From NCBI RefSeq assembly GCF_037577855.1, contig NZ_JBAKFX010000110.1:1-5349 (forward strand): a stretch of 5,349 bases of DNA, given 5' to 3'. Position numbers and translations under genes: made by a program. Source of the DNA: Dethiothermospora halolimnae (GTDB lineage Bacteria > Bacillota > Clostridia > Tissierellales > VENL01). This document shows, in pieces, positions 4,911-5,349 of the stretch. Each line of letters begins with the position of its first letter. Positions within the stretch are counted from its first letter, which is position 1. The notes below the pieces were generated by a model. It saw only the letters and a program-made list of their open reading frames with translations, ran no database searches and was not told the origin of the DNA.

Positions 4911-5219
4911 TTAATGGCTTTTTCTTCTATTTTTAAATTTCTTAATACGTTCTTCGCTACAAAAAAAATAGGTTCTACCATCTATAGTTTTAGATATAGC
5001 ATCTCTTTTACTAATATACATGTCACAAACTGGATCTTTTACTGTCTCAATCTCTTTTATATCTCTCCTCTCTCTATTTGATGTACTATCACCATGACAA
5101 GCTTCTGAACTACCTCAACTATGACTATGGCTTTGGGAGTGACCTCCGCAACAACCTCCTCCCCTTTTCATTATTAAAAATATTAAACCCGCAAACATTA
5201 AAATACTAAATATATTCAT
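4911..5219 (-). pseudogene. YHS-domain membrane-anchored Cys/His-rich protein gene with in-frame TGA at codon 35
   Basis: The 102-codon frame starts at ATG 5219, seven bases after AGG (5229-5227). Residues 1-17 (MNIFSILMFAGLIFLIM) form a membrane anchor. A metal-binding-like stretch KRGGGCCGGHSQSHSHS (18-34) follows, then TGA at 5117-5115, then GSSEACHGD (36-44). The C-terminus is a YHS domain: DPVCDM (62-67), DGRTYFFCSEER (80-91), KKF. YHS domains occur in metal-handling proteins such as heavy-metal ATPases. The usual third cysteine (FCSEEC) is Arg here (R91, CGT for TGT). The frame is otherwise intact on both sides of the TGA. A nonsense pseudogene is favoured, given the Cys loss and the adjacent permease remnant. 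Selenocysteine insertion is the alternative. A shorter protein from a start after the TGA would lack the membrane anchor, and no good ribosome binding site is seen there. Confidence 0.7.
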
Positions 5220-5236
5220 AGTAATACCTGGTTTCT

Positions 5237-5282
5237 AAAACTATATCAAATAACATCATAAGAAATTATTAAGTATAGTTTT
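5237..5282. repeat. 9-bp inverted repeat upstream of the YHS gene
   Basis: AAAACTATA (5237-5245) and TATAGTTTT (5274-5282) are exact reverse complements 28 bases apart. The left arm contains a minus-strand extended -10-like TGATATAGT (5248-5240), but its predicted start would fall almost on the Shine-Dalgarno, so it is a poor promoter for the YHS gene. The role is unknown. Confidence 0.35.
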
Positions 5283-5283
5283 T

Positions 5284-5346
5284 CACTTCTTACAAAAGTG
5301 GTAGCATCACAGGATTCAGCTACTAGGGTGTAGCCCCTTGACTACA
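5284..5346. other. Run of stem-forming segments, possible structured RNA cut by the window edge
   Basis: Three consecutive short stems are visible: CACTT/AAGTG (5284-5288 with 5296-5300), GTAGC/GCTAC (5301-5305 with 5319-5323) and TGTAG/CTACA (5329-5333 with 5342-5346). GGG (5326-5328) could also pair with CCC (5335-5337) inside the last loop, forming a pseudoknot. The stretch is distinctly richer in G+C than the DNA around it. It has no open frame of note. Such packing suggests a structured RNA or the end of a mobile element, for example an IS200/IS605-type guide RNA end, but no transposase gene is in the window. Strand and identity are undecided. Confidence 0.3.
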
Positions 5347-5349
5347 AAT

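Noticed and set aside
4866..5081. Plus-strand open frame of 71 codons, hydrophobic
   Set aside because: It is antisense to the YHS domain coding sequence, which matches a known domain; its composition is that of antisense AT-rich DNA and it has no ribosome binding site.
5115..5117. TGA reassigned genome-wide as a sense codon
   Set aside because: None of the intact genes ends in TGA, but none contains an in-frame TGA either across more than 1,200 codons, so there is no sign of general reassignment.
1..5349. CRISPR array, tRNA or rRNA genes, or intact insertion sequence
   Set aside because: No regularly spaced repeats, cloverleaf, conserved rRNA stretch or transposase frame is visible on either strand.

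Overview
The window looks like a chromosomal segment of a low-GC, endospore-forming Firmicute, probably a member of the Clostridia. The reasons are very AT-rich intergenic DNA, strong AGGAGG/GAGGTGAT-type ribosome binding sites, near-consensus sigma-A promoters, stops that are all TAA or TAG, and a Spo0E-like sporulation regulator. No species can be named from the sequence alone.

Left part: a plus-strand Fe/Mn-family superoxide dismutase (150-764) follows a leader with a perfect 12-bp inverted repeat. The repeat arms carry TTGTCAA motifs that resemble Spo0A boxes. It converges on a minus-strand block: 52-aa protein (2637-2795), 98-aa protein (2268-2564), then CCA tRNA nucleotidyltransferase (start corrected to the ATG at 2209), closed by a G5/C5 terminator that overlaps the cca stop codon. 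In this block a strong inverted repeat lies directly against the Shine-Dalgarno of both the 98-aa gene and cca.

Middle: also on the minus strand, a 50-aa hypothetical gene (4029-4181) precedes a nucleoid-associated protein of the NdpA/YejK (NA37) family (2937-3953). The latter appears to have its own extended -10 promoter and a dyad in its leader. Divergently, on the plus strand, a clear TTGATA-17-TATAAT promoter drives a 58-aa Spo0E-like protein (4369-4545). It ends in two long, partly overlapping perfect palindromes; the second one is a good rho-independent terminator.

Right part: this stretch shows gene decay. A C-terminal remnant of an EamA/DMT-type permease (4680-4892, minus) lies downstream of a small membrane-anchored, Cys/His-rich YHS-domain gene (4911-5219, minus). 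The YHS frame contains one in-frame TGA at codon 35. It is either a nonsense pseudogene (favoured, because the usual third YHS cysteine is also lost and its neighbour is a remnant) or, less likely, a selenocysteine codon. The last 70 bases hold several stem-forming segments that could be part of a structured RNA running off the right edge.

Taken together, the functional genes are housekeeping (tRNA CCA maturation), oxidative defence, nucleoid association and sporulation phosphorelay control. They are separate transcription units and not one pathway. Three small proteins (50, 52 and 98 aa) have no recognisable family.
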